NCBI RefSeq assembly: GCF_000336915.1
Contig: NZ_AOMD01000011.1
Coordinates: forward strand, 36,946-100,945
Direction of reading: 5' to 3'
DNA length: 64,000 bases
Source: Halococcus saccharolyticus DSM 5350
Lineage (GTDB): Archaea > Halobacteriota > Halobacteria > Halobacteriales > Halococcaceae
The notes beneath the pieces were generated by a model that was given only the letters and a program-made list of their open reading frames with translations, searched no databases and was not told the DNA's origin. Numbering within the stretch: position 1 is the stretch's first letter; every line of letters begins with the position of its first letter. Below are positions 32,564 through 42,381 of the stretch, one piece after another. The translations under genes and the position numbers were made by a program.

Positions 32564-33706
32564 CTACAGGAAGCGCAGCAGCGAGTGATTCGCCGCCACG
32601 AACCCGAGGAGGAGGGTCACTCCGTAGAACCCTGCCACCAGCGTGACGTGACTCCGACGGTGGTTCACGAGTCCGAACACGGGCGTCAGGAGTATCGGAT
32701 ACCAGGGCGACCACTGCGTGAGAACGAACATCGACACGATCGCTAGTGTTACTGTCGCGAGCGTGACCGGGTTCGATTCGTACCGATAGACGACCATGAG
32801 AACGAGCGCTCCACAGACGAGCGTGGCCGCGACGAGCGGCGTGATTCCAGCCGTCACTGCGATGGGGCTCGCGTTGAACTGTGGCGTTTCGCTCAGTCGT
32901 GTGAACCCGGGAATCGACAGCACGAACGACGCTACCGATGCACCACCGAGCACACCGACGAGTCCCAACCGCCAATCTACGGCCCAGTTTCGCGCCTGCA
33001 CGTACCGAACGGTGACCACAACCGCCAGTGGACCGAGATACCAGAGCCGATAATGCAACGAGAGCGCACTGACGAGCGCCAGCATGGCGACGCCGTCCCG
33101 CCCCTGTCTGTACGCGAGGATTCCGTACAACGCTACTGCGGCAGCGACTGAATCGAAAAAGCCGTTCAGTCCCCAGAACACGTAGAGGGGCGCAGCGACG
33201 AGGAGGACACCCCCTACGAGAACGGGACGATAGCTCTCACGCAGCGTCCGGGCGAGCAGCCACGTCGCACCCACACCGCCGAGCCCGAAAGTTATCACCA
33301 TCGCGAGATTGACCACCGACGCAGGGAGTAGCCCGAGGTTGTTCACCACGCCGAACGGCAAAAACAGCAGTAACGACCCGAACGGATAGAGATACGGGAG
33401 GGCCGCCCAGTTTACGAACGGCCGCAGCGCACCGAAGTCCCACTGATCGATCGGTGTCGTGAAGACTTCCGGACCGATGTTGAGGAGTGCCCACGCGGCG
33501 TAGGCGTGATGCAGATGGTCGGTGTACAGCGAGTCGAGCGAGTAGGTAGGCGGCGCGCCCAGAACGACGGCGACGACACAAACAGCCACCGTGAGCCAGG
33601 CACAGACGCGTTTGAGCGGGTCGGCTGCGAGAAACCATCGACGGAACAGCCGATCGAGCGACCGATAGGCGGTGGCGATCACGACGGTAGTGCGTCGGGG
33701 GGTCAC
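32564..33706 (-). CDS. Polytopic membrane protein, GT-C-like
   Basis: 380 residues with about ten transmembrane segments. Early in the protein is YTDHLHHAYAAWALLNIG, with acidic/His residues in the first outer loop as in GT-C glycosyltransferases, and later FALRPFVN-like and SLHYRLWYLGPLA regions. No donor-specific motif. Lipid-linked sugar transfer at the outer face is the likely role. It is divergent from another large membrane glycosyltransferase, suggesting a shared pathway. Confidence 0.65.
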   Translation of the reverse strand: MTPRRTTVVIATAYRSLDRLFRRWFLAADPLKRVCAWLTVAVCVVAVVLGAPPTYSLDSLYTDHLHHAYAAWALLNIGPEVFTTPIDQWDFGALRPFVNWAALPYLYPFGSLLLFLPFGVVNNLGLLPASVVNLAMVITFGLGGVGATWLLARTLRESYRPVLVGGVLLVAAPLYVFWGLNGFFDSVAAAVALYGILAYRQGRDGVAMLALVSALSLHYRLWYLGPLAVVVTVRYVQARNWAVDWRLGLVGVLGGASVASFVLSIPGFTRLSETPQFNASPIAVTAGITPLVAATLVCGALVLMVVYRYESNPVTLATVTLAIVSMFVLTQWSPWYPILLTPVFGLVNHRRSHVTLVAGFYGVTLLLGFVAANHSLLRFL

Positions 33707-33875
33707 GTGAGAATTATGGCCGGATCGCCAGCGGTGCCCTCTGCCGGTGTACCCACATGGTCCAGAAATACCCGTTTGCGGCGTCGAGCGCGACTACAGT
33801 CCGTCCAGCAGTCCGGATCTTGTGTCGGTCGGTGTTCGCGTTGCTTATCAACCATCGACTGGAAGTTCTAGGCGG

Positions 33876-35696
33876 ATGGGATCGCGACTCGACGCCCGAT
33901 TGCTCTTCCCGATCGCACTGTTTGCGGTTCTCGTTCACGCCGAGTCTCTCGACCTGTGGTTCGTGGCCACCGATACGTTGCCGCTCATCGAGACGAGTCG
34001 AGTGACGAATCTGGCAGCGATCGGCACGCTGTTCACGCAGCCGCTCATGGCCGGCTCGGATTTCGTTTCCACGGCGCTGTTCTATCGACCGGTAGCCAGC
34101 CTGACGTACGCGATCGATCACGCGCTCTGGGGACTCGCTCCATTCGGATATCACCTCACGAACGTCGCTCTTCACGCCGTTGGGACCGTTCTCGTGGTGA
34201 TCACGATCACGGAAATAACCGATCGTCCCCGCGTCGGCTACCTGACGGGGCTCCTGTTTACCGTTCATCCCGTGACCGTCGAAGTCGTGCCCGTGATCGC
34301 CCGGCGACAGGACATCCTCCTGGCGATCTTCGTGTTGGGAACGATCTCGCTGTTCGTGCGCTGGCATCGTCGGTGGCAGCGACACCGGAATCGTAAGTGG
34401 ACGCTGCAGCCCCATCGTCCGCTCGTCGCCGCACTCGTTGCGTACACGTTGGCGCTCGGATCGAAGGAAACCGCACTCATCCTGCCGGGTTTACTGCTAG
34501 TCTGGACTGTTCTCCAGCAAGACGAGGGATCAACGCAACGACTCCGCGCCGGTCTCACTGCGATGGGGCCGTTCGCGGTGGTCACGCTTCTCTACGCCGT
34601 GGTCAGAGTGGCGGTTCTCGGCGATCTCGGTGGCTACCACTCGCCGTTCGGAGGGTTGCCGTCCTATACGCTCGAAAACGTGGTGCTGACCGGTGGAAAA
34701 TACGTCCTCTGGACCGTGCTGCCGTTTCAGTTCAGTGCAACGGGAACGGGCGCGGCGACTCTGCCGGTCGGTCTGATCTTCGTCGGCGTGGTGGCGCTCG
34801 GCGTCGTCGGTTTCGTCGTGCTTGCCGGACGTGGCTGGTTCACCCGTGGTCGACACACCGTCTCGCGGACGATCACGGCGATCGGCTGCATCGTCTCCTT
34901 TGCGGCGATTCCGTACGTCTTGGGGGTGGGAGTGGAGACACCTACTCGCCTCGGTCCGCCGGCGCTCGTCGATATCGTCGTCCCGGTCCTGTTCGTCGGT
35001 GGGTGTGGCGCGGCGATCCTGACGGCGATGCTGAGCCGTGAACCGCTCACCGCCGCCACGCGTCGACAACTGCTCTTCTTCGGATGCTGGTTCGTGGGCC
35101 CGCTCGTGGGCCTGCTTTCGGCCAAGCAGATCCTTCTTCAGCCGCTGTCGTTCGGGTTCGGGATTCGCAACGCATACAGCGTCCTCGTCCCGGTGTTGGC
35201 CGGGCTCTCGATGCTCGTGGTGGGGTGTGTCAGCCGACTCCGCGCCCATCTCGAACACACGACCGCGATCGGCGACCGTCGTGGGAACCTCACAGCCGTG
35301 TCTGTGTTATTGGTGGTTCTCGTGTCGATGGGTGTTGCCTCTCCGGCACTCTCCGCAGACCATGGCTGGGAAGCGGCGGGCGAACTCAACCAGCGCTCGC
35401 TCAACGCGGTCAGCGACGATCTCGAGGACACACCGAACGCGACCGTCGTCTACCTCGTCGACTATCCGAACAAGTTCGACGCCCGAAACGCGTCCGGACG
35501 GAACGCACACTCGGTGACCCCACTCCTGTCCTACTCGGTCGAAGCCTGGCTCTCTCTCCAGCAGTCATCGTCGTCCACTCACGTTCGTCTGGTCCGGCCA
35601 CGGACCGTCGAGTCGGTTCCACCGCAGCTATCGTCCACAACCCAGGTCCGCGGCGACGTCGTCGTCGTTCGTCTAACCGATGACGAACGCAGTTGA
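33876..35696 (+). CDS. GT-C membrane glycosyltransferase, TMTC-like N-terminus
   Basis: 606 residues from MGSRLDARLLFPIAL. About ten to twelve transmembrane segments follow. FYRPVASLTYAIDHALWGLAP and YHLTNVALHAVGTVLVV, then LLFTVHPVTVEVV and RRQDIL, strongly recall the TMTC/PMT-like glycosyltransferase core, which uses dolichol-linked sugars. A soluble C-terminal domain of about 120 residues would be extracellular. Three 17-base repeats straddle its stop codon. Confidence 0.75.
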   Translation: MGSRLDARLLFPIALFAVLVHAESLDLWFVATDTLPLIETSRVTNLAAIGTLFTQPLMAGSDFVSTALFYRPVASLTYAIDHALWGLAPFGYHLTNVALHAVGTVLVVITITEITDRPRVGYLTGLLFTVHPVTVEVVPVIARRQDILLAIFVLGTISLFVRWHRRWQRHRNRKWTLQPHRPLVAALVAYTLALGSKETALILPGLLLVWTVLQQDEGSTQRLRAGLTAMGPFAVVTLLYAVVRVAVLGDLGGYHSPFGGLPSYTLENVVLTGGKYVLWTVLPFQFSATGTGAATLPVGLIFVGVVALGVVGFVVLAGRGWFTRGRHTVSRTITAIGCIVSFAAIPYVLGVGVETPTRLGPPALVDIVVPVLFVGGCGAAILTAMLSREPLTAATRRQLLFFGCWFVGPLVGLLSAKQILLQPLSFGFGIRNAYSVLVPVLAGLSMLVVGCVSRLRAHLEHTTAIGDRRGNLTAVSVLLVVLVSMGVASPALSADHGWEAAGELNQRSLNAVSDDLEDTPNATVVYLVDYPNKFDARNASGRNAHSVTPLLSYSVEAWLSLQQSSSSTHVRLVRPRTVESVPPQLSSTTQVRGDVVVVRLTDDERS

Positions 35697-35732
35697 CCGA
35701 CGGACACAGTTGACTGACGAACGCAGTTTCCC
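35682..35732 (+). repeat. Three tandem 17-base repeats across a stop codon
   Basis: GACGAACGCAGTTGACC (35682-35698), GACGGACACAGTTGACT (35699-35715) and GACGAACGCAGTTTCCC (35716-35732). The first contains the TGA (35694-35696) of the glycosyltransferase gene, so the array could move the stop by changing unit number. Confidence 0.75.
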
Positions 35733-36041
35733 ACCGACAGCCGTGTTCCGAGAGCGTTGACGCAGGGCGATCGGCTCTGTCTGATGGAAAACAATCGACA
35801 GTCCACAGACCGATGATCGTTCGAGATGGTGGTCTTCGAGCTCGTGGCCGTCCTCGATCGCTGACCAAGCCACCGAAGATGGTCATGCAACGTCACGAGC
35901 CCCCAGGTCGGGCCAGTCCGGTCGCCGATGAACGCCGTGCGACGAAGCGACTGGAGGACGAAATAGTTCTCGAAACAATCAAAAAATCTACTGAAGCACG
36001 GTTCAGAAAACGTTTATTCCCCTCCTGGGCGCGCTACCGGT
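35733..36041. other. Intergenic region, no gene seen
   Basis: ORFs here are short and Arg-rich and look spurious. Near the right end CGTTTATTCC (36011-36020) is a likely TATA box about 26 bases before the acetyltransferase ATG. Confidence 0.4.
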
Positions 36042-36644
36042 ATGCCTGGTCCCGTTTTCACGAGCGGCGAGCGAATCACTCTCCGGACCATCGAAGAAGC
36101 GGACCTCGAGTTCATCCAGCGGTGGCGCAACCACGCCGACGTTCGCGTTCCGCTCACTGATACCGACATCCGCAACGGCGAACAGATGGACGAGTACTTG
36201 GAGGAACAAGTCTCCGAGACGGGTTCGATCAACCTTCTCGTCTGTGCCGACGCAGCAAGCACCACCGACGAATCGAGTCGGTCTGCGGACGAGCGGTCGG
36301 AGGCCGACCGCGAGAACGCCGCCGACGAACCGGAGCCGGTCGGTGAGATCGCGATCCCCTGGGTGCGGGACACCCACGGCAGCGGGATGCTCATGTACTG
36401 GATCGCACCCGCTCACCAGGGCCACGGGTACGCGACCGAGGCGGCCGAACTCGTCGTGGACCACGCCTTCCGCGAGCGACGGCTCAACAAGGTCTGGGCC
36501 CACGTCCTCGAATCGAACACCGGCTCTCAGCGGGTGCTCGAAAAGCTCGGCTTCACTCAGGAGGGACGACTCCGGCAGAACTGCTTCATCGACGGCGATT
36601 TCGAGGACGTCTATCACTACGGACTCCTCGCCGAGGAATGGTAG
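36042..36644 (+). CDS. GNAT acetyltransferase, RimJ/RimL type
   Basis: 200 residues. The start LRTIEEADLEFIQRWRNH is typical of RimJ/RimL N-acetyltransferases; the acetyl-CoA loop is QGHGYATEAAELVVDHAF and the last strand RVLEKLGFTQEGRLR. An acidic insert of about 30 residues (SRSADERSEADRENAADEP) lies before the central strand. Substrate unknown: a ribosomal protein N-terminus or an amino acid. TATA spacing supports a leaderless start. Confidence 0.88.
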   Translation: MPGPVFTSGERITLRTIEEADLEFIQRWRNHADVRVPLTDTDIRNGEQMDEYLEEQVSETGSINLLVCADAASTTDESSRSADERSEADRENAADEPEPVGEIAIPWVRDTHGSGMLMYWIAPAHQGHGYATEAAELVVDHAFRERRLNKVWAHVLESNTGSQRVLEKLGFTQEGRLRQNCFIDGDFEDVYHYGLLAEEW

Positions 36645-36769
36645 GGGCGACCACCCGACCCAAGGACGCTTGCGAACCAACTGGTTTCCGAACCGACGAC
36701 GCCGCCGAGAGGACTCACTCGTACGGAGATCGGACGGGAGTCGACGCATGACCGGAAGGGAGCGATACG

Positions 36770-38104
36770 ATGGAGTTCACTGACCGGCCCTCGGCGGTCT
36801 GGCGGTACTACCTCTACCGTGCGACCAGCCACGTCGGGTTCCAGTATCCGATCTACATCCTCTTCCTCCAAGCGAACGGACTCTCGTTCACCGCGATCGG
36901 GGCGATCGCCAGTATCCAGTCGCTCGTGGTGATCGCCGGTGAGGTCCCGTCCGGCTACGTCGGCGACCGTATCGGTCGGCGCAACAGCCTCGTCATCGCC
37001 TCCATTATGTTCCTCATCTCGGGGGCGAGCTATCTCGTGGCGACCGACTTTATCGGGTTCACGTTCACGTTCGTCGCCCTCTCGTTCGGTCAGACGTTCG
37101 TCTCCGGCAGCGGCAGCGCGTGGCTCTACGACACGCTCGACGAGCACGGCCTCGAAGACGAGTTTACCCACATCAGCGGGCGTGCGAGCGCGATCAGCAG
37201 TGGTGCCCAGACCATCGCGATGCTGACTGGCGGCGTCTTCTACGTCGTCGATCCGTACTATCCCTTCATCGCGGCCGTCGTTCTCAATAGTGTGAACGTC
37301 GTGAGTGCGCTCTCGTTACCGAAGAACACGCTGTACGCCGATCGGTCGGCCGAAACTGATTCGTCCACGACAGAGACCGATTCACCTTCTGAGGCGGAGG
37401 ATTCGGAGGAGGCGGACGGTGAGGGAGACGAAACGGACGAGGAGGAGCACCTCTCGGTGTTGGAGGCGCTGCCGGTCATCCGCGAGCAGTTGTCCCAGCC
37501 AGCGCTGCGATCGTTCATCGTCTACATGGCGCTGTTCGGCGGGGCGCTCATGACGGCCGATATTTACGTCCAGCCCATCGCCCAAGAGGCGCTCCGGACG
37601 AGTCTCGGGCCGTTGCTCGACGCGTGGGGCGTGCCGGAAGCCGCCACCCTCGGTGTCCTCTACGCCGCGTTCACTGGCGTTTCGGCGATAGCGTCGGATT
37701 ACGCCGGCGATATCGAGGATCGCTTCGGCGTCGGCCGCGCCCTCCTGTTTGCCCCGGTCGCGATGGCCGTGATCTACCTCCTGCCGGTGGTCGCCCCGTT
37801 GCTCGCCTTCCCGATGTTCTTCGTCATGCGGGGTGGCTTCTCGATCGTGTTCCCGATCTCGGGTCGGTACCTGAACGACCGGATTGAGTCGGTCGGGCGG
37901 GCGACCGTGCTGAGTGCGGTGGCGATGGTCCGGGCGGTCGCCGGCGTCCCCTTCCGGGTGGGGAGCGGCGTGGTGGCCGATTACGCGTCGCCGCTCGTCG
38001 CCGTGGCTGCGCTGGGAGCGGTGTTTCTCGTCGGTGCGGCCGCGCTATCGCTCTGGGCACCACCGATCCACACCGGCACCGACACGGCCGCACCTGCTGA
38101 CTGA
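36770..38104 (+). CDS. MFS transporter
   Basis: 444 residues, twelve probable transmembrane segments. Motif A appears as SGYVGDRIGRRNSLV. The two halves are joined by a long cytoplasmic loop (about residues 190-225) made largely of Asp, Glu, Ser and Thr. Substrate unknown. It is convergent with another MFS gene. Confidence 0.85.
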   Translation: MEFTDRPSAVWRYYLYRATSHVGFQYPIYILFLQANGLSFTAIGAIASIQSLVVIAGEVPSGYVGDRIGRRNSLVIASIMFLISGASYLVATDFIGFTFTFVALSFGQTFVSGSGSAWLYDTLDEHGLEDEFTHISGRASAISSGAQTIAMLTGGVFYVVDPYYPFIAAVVLNSVNVVSALSLPKNTLYADRSAETDSSTTETDSPSEAEDSEEADGEGDETDEEEHLSVLEALPVIREQLSQPALRSFIVYMALFGGALMTADIYVQPIAQEALRTSLGPLLDAWGVPEAATLGVLYAAFTGVSAIASDYAGDIEDRFGVGRALLFAPVAMAVIYLLPVVAPLLAFPMFFVMRGGFSIVFPISGRYLNDRIESVGRATVLSAVAMVRAVAGVPFRVGSGVVADYASPLVAVAALGAVFLVGAAALSLWAPPIHTGTDTAAPAD

Positions 38105-38180
38105 TCGGGTTGCGCTTCGAAACCGATGCCCGCCCACGCCGATGGTCGACCGATCTCGACCGGGCGTGGTTCCGTGACGA

Positions 38181-39434
38181 TCAGAGCCGGTACATTCCGA
38201 GGAAGGCGACGGCACCGGCCGCACTCACCACCGCGACGAGCGGGAACGCAGCGCCGAGACCGAACCGTTCGGCGGCGACGCCGAACAGCAGGGGCCCGAT
38301 CGCGCCGCCGAGCGACCCCGCCGTCAACATCACCCCGAACAGGCTCCCACTGAACCCGCGTTCTGAGTACTGGGAGGTGATCGCGTTCATCGCGGGCAGG
38401 GCGGCCCACATCGCAACGCCGAGGAGGAAGAACCAGACGAACAGCACGACCGGCACCAGCGGCACGACCGCGGTCGCCCCCAGTACGACCGTCGAAGTCG
38501 CGAGCGCCCCGAAACCGAGCGTTCGCCGATCCATGCTGTCGGCGAGGGACCCCGCGGCGAGCGAGGAGATCCCGGCACCGACGAGCATCACGAAGAAGAT
38601 CCCGTTGGCGACACCGGCGGTCGTGCCGGCGTGTTCGACGAGGAAGGACGTAACGAACGTCCGGACTGCGCCGAGTTCGGTGGCGATCGCGAGGTTGGCG
38701 AGAAACAACACTGCGACCCAGGGTTCGAGTGGCACCGAAACGAGCCCGGAGAGACCGGACCATCGACCCCCGGTGTTCTCGGTCGTTCGTGAGGACGCTC
38801 CCCCGTCGGTCCCGCCGTCGGCTTCGACCGGGGGTGCGTCGTCGGAGCGGTGTCGAGGCCGGAACACGGCCAGGAACACCACCGCGTAGACGACACCGAC
38901 TGCCGCGCTGACCGTGAGCGCGAACCGCCAGTCGAAAACCGCCGCCAAGCCCCCGACGAGCGCCGGAGCGAGAGCGGTGCCCACGACCCCGCCGAGCCCG
39001 TGGATCCCCATTGCCTTGCCTTCGGTAGCGCCGGTTTCGAGATCGCTGATGATCGACATGCCCGAAGGGTGGTAGGTGCTGCCCCCGATGCCGGCGATCA
39101 CCTCGGCAGCGACGAGCGTCCAGTATCCCTGTGCACCCGCCGCGACGAGGATGCCGGCCGCGAGCACGACCATGCCGCCGGCGAGGAGCCACCGCTGGCC
39201 GATCCGATCCGCGAGCATGCCTGCGGGCAACTGAAAGATCGAGTACGTGGCGAAAAAGACGGTCAGCAACGCGCCGGCCTCGCCGTAGGTGATCGCGAAA
39301 TCGTTCACCAACAGCGGCAAGATCGGGGGGAGTGCGACGCTGTAGAACTCGTTGACGGCGTGTGCGACCGTAATGAGCCACACCTCACGCGGGTTCGAAA
39401 CCGAGACCAGTCGCGAGGTGAACGGCCGCGACAT
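38181..39434 (-). CDS. MFS transporter, fosmidomycin-resistance-like
   Basis: 417 residues. HAVNEFYSVALPPILPLLVND, LPAGMLADRIGQRWLLAGG and GGSTYHPSGMSII match the FSR-type exporters. A hydrophilic loop (about residues 200-235) with PPVEADGGTDGGASS joins the halves. The ATG at 39434 is set by MSRPFTSRL; longer starts add a stretch unlike the family. Substrate unknown. Confidence 0.85.
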   Translation of the reverse strand: MSRPFTSRLVSVSNPREVWLITVAHAVNEFYSVALPPILPLLVNDFAITYGEAGALLTVFFATYSIFQLPAGMLADRIGQRWLLAGGMVVLAAGILVAAGAQGYWTLVAAEVIAGIGGSTYHPSGMSIISDLETGATEGKAMGIHGLGGVVGTALAPALVGGLAAVFDWRFALTVSAAVGVVYAVVFLAVFRPRHRSDDAPPVEADGGTDGGASSRTTENTGGRWSGLSGLVSVPLEPWVAVLFLANLAIATELGAVRTFVTSFLVEHAGTTAGVANGIFFVMLVGAGISSLAAGSLADSMDRRTLGFGALATSTVVLGATAVVPLVPVVLFVWFFLLGVAMWAALPAMNAITSQYSERGFSGSLFGVMLTAGSLGGAIGPLLFGVAAERFGLGAAFPLVAVVSAAGAVAFLGMYRL

Positions 39435-39576
39435 GTGATCGCTCCTCCGTCGTGTCCAATGAGCGTTGGCTTTCCGGGGCGGGTGGATCGGAGATTCGAC
39501 AGGGGCAGCGGTGATCGGGACGCAGACTTCAATCTGCACCAGTAGTGTTAACATCCTACAACCGTATCGACAGACG

Positions 39577-39882
39577 ATGGAGCGGGGAACGGAGCGCGAA
39601 CGGGAGGCGGTGCGGGAGGCCTGGGACGCGATTGCGGCACGGCGGGCCAGAACGGATGCTCTCCTGCTTGGCGGCGTGCTCGTCGGTAGTGGCCTCTTGA
39701 TCGTTGCGTTCGCCCTGTTGGTGCCGCTGGAACTGTGCGTCCACGGTGCCGGGATCGATGGATCGATCTGTACGACCCAACAGCTCAGCCGCGAAGCCAT
39801 GCTCCTCGCACTGATCGTCGGGAGCATCATGACAGGCGGTGGTGGGCACATGTTCTGGCAGAACCTTCATCACCCGAGCTGA
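39577..39882 (+). CDS. Small two-span membrane protein
   Basis: 101 residues. A charged helix (ERGTEREREAVREAWDAIAAR) is followed by two hydrophobic segments (LLLGGVLVGSGLLIVAFALL; AMLLALIVGSIMTGGGG) joined by a loop with two Cys (LCVHGAGIDGSICTT) that could form a disulfide outside. No family recognised. It ends 17 bases before the MATE gene and may be co-transcribed. Confidence 0.65.
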   Translation: MERGTEREREAVREAWDAIAARRARTDALLLGGVLVGSGLLIVAFALLVPLELCVHGAGIDGSICTTQQLSREAMLLALIVGSIMTGGGGHMFWQNLHHPS

Positions 39883-39899
39883 CGTTTCGAACGAACCTG

Positions 39900-41429
39900 A
39901 TGGACGCGGGATTGCCGATCGATTATCGGGAACCAGCCCGCTCTGCCGCCTGCGGAAGCTGCTTTGACGTCCATCGACAACGCCGAGATGACTTCGTGGA
40001 ACGCCCTCCAAACCCGATCCGGCTGGTCGTGTACTGGGTCGGTCTCGCGCTCGTCCGCGCGGGGCTGATCGACCGAGAGCGAGCGCGCCGAACGACCGAC
40101 CTCGCGTGGCCGCGGATTGTCACCGGTCTCGCGCGAATGTCGAAAAACGCCATCGACGTTGCGATGGTCGGCATCGCTATCGGCACGAGCGCGATCACGG
40201 GCGTCGGATTCGCAGCTTCGTTCTGGGGCATCGCGTTCGCGCTCGGTGGTGGCGTCGCCAGCGGCACCATCGCACTCGTTTCGCAGGCATACGGTGCTGA
40301 CGAGAGCGGTGGGCAGGCCGTCCGATCAAGTGTCGTACTCGTACTCGCGCTCACGATCCCCGTTGCCGCGCTCTTCTGGTCGCTGCCAACCGAACTCATC
40401 GGCCTGCTCAGCAACGATCCGACCGTCGTGGCCCTCGGTGGGGACTACCTCCGCGTCGTCGGGTTGGGGATCCCCTTCGCCGGGTTGAACCTCATCGGGA
40501 GTCGGACGCTCGTCGGCACCGACGACGCGTGGACGCCGATGGTGATCCGGGCCGGCGGAGCCGTGGTGAACATCGCGCTCAACGCCGTGTTGATCTTCGG
40601 CGTCGGGCTCGGCGTCGTCGGTGCGGCGATCGGCACCGTGGTCGCAAACGTCGTCGTCACCACGACGTTCGCGCTCGGTCTCACGCACGGTCGCGTCCCG
40701 TTCGTTGGATTGTTTGCGGTGACGCTCGATCCGCTCGGGACGTACGTCGATCGCGACACCATCCGTCAACTGGTCGAGATCGGTACGCCGATGATCGGGA
40801 AGAATTTGGCATGGCGACTGGGCGAGTTTCCGCTGCTCGCGATCGTCGACATCTTCGGGACGGCGGTCGCGGCGGCGTTCGTGATCGCGCTGCGGGTACG
40901 AGACCTGATGAACACGCCGGGCTGGGGGTTCAGTCTCGCGTCGTCGAGCCTCGTGGGACAGGAACTCGGGATCGGCGACGAGGCGAGCGCCGAAGCGTAC
41001 GGCCGCGACGTCATGCGGTTCGCGGTCGTGGTGTACTTCGTCTCGGCGGGACTCGTGTTCGTGCTCGCCGAACCGATCGCGCTCGCGTTCGTCGGCGATC
41101 CGACCGCGCCCGCGCTACCGATCACGGTGACGCTGATCTACGCCACCTGTATCGGAATCGTGTTCCGCGGGCTCTCACGGACGGCGAGTGGCCCGCTCCG
41201 CGCGAGCGGCGATACCCGCTGGCCGTTCTACGGACAGGTGTTGGGGTATGCGGTCGCCATCCCGGTCGCTTACCTGGGAGCAGTCACGCCGCTCGGTCTC
41301 GCCGGGCTGGGGCTTGCGATCGTCATCGAGATGGTGGCTCCCGCGATCGTCAACTACTACCGGTTTTCGACCGGCAAGTGGAAAGCGATCAGTCGGTCGT
41401 ATCGACCGGCAGCGAGCGCCGGCGACTGA
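39900..41429 (+). CDS. MATE family efflux protein
   Basis: 509 residues from the ATG at 39900. Twelve transmembrane segments in two halves: ASFWGIAFALGGGVASGTIAL, NLIGSRTLVGTDDAWTPMVI and the mirrored LVGQELGIGDE are MATE features. Na+ or H+ would drive export of organic cations. The first 30 residues are basic and not hydrophobic; a GTG at 39996 would start nearer the conserved region and is a real alternative. Confidence 0.85.
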   Translation: MDAGLPIDYREPARSAACGSCFDVHRQRRDDFVERPPNPIRLVVYWVGLALVRAGLIDRERARRTTDLAWPRIVTGLARMSKNAIDVAMVGIAIGTSAITGVGFAASFWGIAFALGGGVASGTIALVSQAYGADESGGQAVRSSVVLVLALTIPVAALFWSLPTELIGLLSNDPTVVALGGDYLRVVGLGIPFAGLNLIGSRTLVGTDDAWTPMVIRAGGAVVNIALNAVLIFGVGLGVVGAAIGTVVANVVVTTTFALGLTHGRVPFVGLFAVTLDPLGTYVDRDTIRQLVEIGTPMIGKNLAWRLGEFPLLAIVDIFGTAVAAAFVIALRVRDLMNTPGWGFSLASSSLVGQELGIGDEASAEAYGRDVMRFAVVVYFVSAGLVFVLAEPIALAFVGDPTAPALPITVTLIYATCIGIVFRGLSRTASGPLRASGDTRWPFYGQVLGYAVAIPVAYLGAVTPLGLAGLGLAIVIEMVAPAIVNYYRFSTGKWKAISRSYRPAASAGD

Positions 41430-41471
41430 CGCCGTCGGTCAGCCGAGCGGTCGACCCCGACAAGCGCGTCG

Positions 41472-42209
41472 TTACAGGTCCTTGCCACCGTTGACGTCGA
41501 TCACTTCGCCGGTGATGAACGACGATTTCTCGCCCGCGAGGAAGCCGACGACCTCGGCGACCTCTTCGACGGTGCCGAGCCGTCCGAGTGGCGTGTCGTC
41601 CTCGATGCCCGCTTTCAGCTTTTCCGGAACGCCGTCGAGCATTCGGGTCGCGATGAACCCCGGGGCGACACAGTTCGACGTCGACCCCTCGTCCGCGAGC
41701 TCCAACGCCAGCGTCCGGGTGAACCCGAAGATCCCGCTTTTCGCCGTCGCGTAGTTGGCCTGTCCCATGTTGCCACCTTTGCCCACGATGCTCGAGATGT
41801 TGATCAGTCGGCCCTCCTCCGCCGCCGCGATGTCGTCGTAAAACGCCTGCGTGCAGTGAAATGCGCCATCGAGGTGAATATCGAGTACCGTGTCCCACTC
41901 CTCGTGGCTCATCTCGGTAAACAGCACGTCTTGGTTGATTCCCGCGTTGTTGACCACGACGTCCGCACGACCGAACGCGTCGTGGGTCGCCTCTCGCATC
42001 GCCTCTACCTCCTCTTGATCGGTGACATCCGCTTGGACCGCGAGTGCACGCCCACCGGCCGCTTCGATCTGGTCGACGACCTCGTTGGCTTCCGTTTCCG
42101 ACCGACGGTAGTTGACGACGACGTTCGCCCCCTGCGTTCCGAAGCACTCGGCGATTCCCCGTCCGATCCCGCGCGACGAGCCGGTCACCACACATGTTCG
42201 ATCCTCCAT
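41472..42209 (-). CDS. SDR reductase, FabG/PhaB-like 3-oxoacyl(-ACP/CoA) reductase
   Basis: 245 residues. VVTGSSRGIGRGIAECF is the NADPH motif; NNAG and NISSIVGKGGNMGQANYATAK hold the catalytic Asn, Ser, Tyr and Lys. C-terminal VAPGFIATRML and SSFITGEVIDVNGG are typical FabG/PhaB. In haloarchaea PhaB-type enzymes supply 3-hydroxybutyryl-CoA for PHA; whether this one does is open as no PHA synthase is near. The start at 42209 follows the motif distance. Confidence 0.88.
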   Translation of the reverse strand: MEDRTCVVTGSSRGIGRGIAECFGTQGANVVVNYRRSETEANEVVDQIEAAGGRALAVQADVTDQEEVEAMREATHDAFGRADVVVNNAGINQDVLFTEMSHEEWDTVLDIHLDGAFHCTQAFYDDIAAAEEGRLINISSIVGKGGNMGQANYATAKSGIFGFTRTLALELADEGSTSNCVAPGFIATRMLDGVPEKLKAGIEDDTPLGRLGTVEEVAEVVGFLAGEKSSFITGEVIDVNGGKDL

Positions 42210-42381
42210 ATGATATGGATAGAGATGCAGTCGGTATGAAGATTGGGCTGCGGTCATCCACAGCGGCTGTGGACAGGTGACTGCCGATGGCGTACGTGTC
42301 CGTCACCAACTCGGATAGTGAGCGAGGAGCCGTCCCAACGGCCATCTGTAGGATTAAGTTCATCGACGACGACGCCAGTCT

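Noticed and set aside
35813-36160. ORF between the GT-C gene and the acetyltransferase
   Set aside because: Arg-rich, runs into the acetyltransferase in another frame; looks noncoding.
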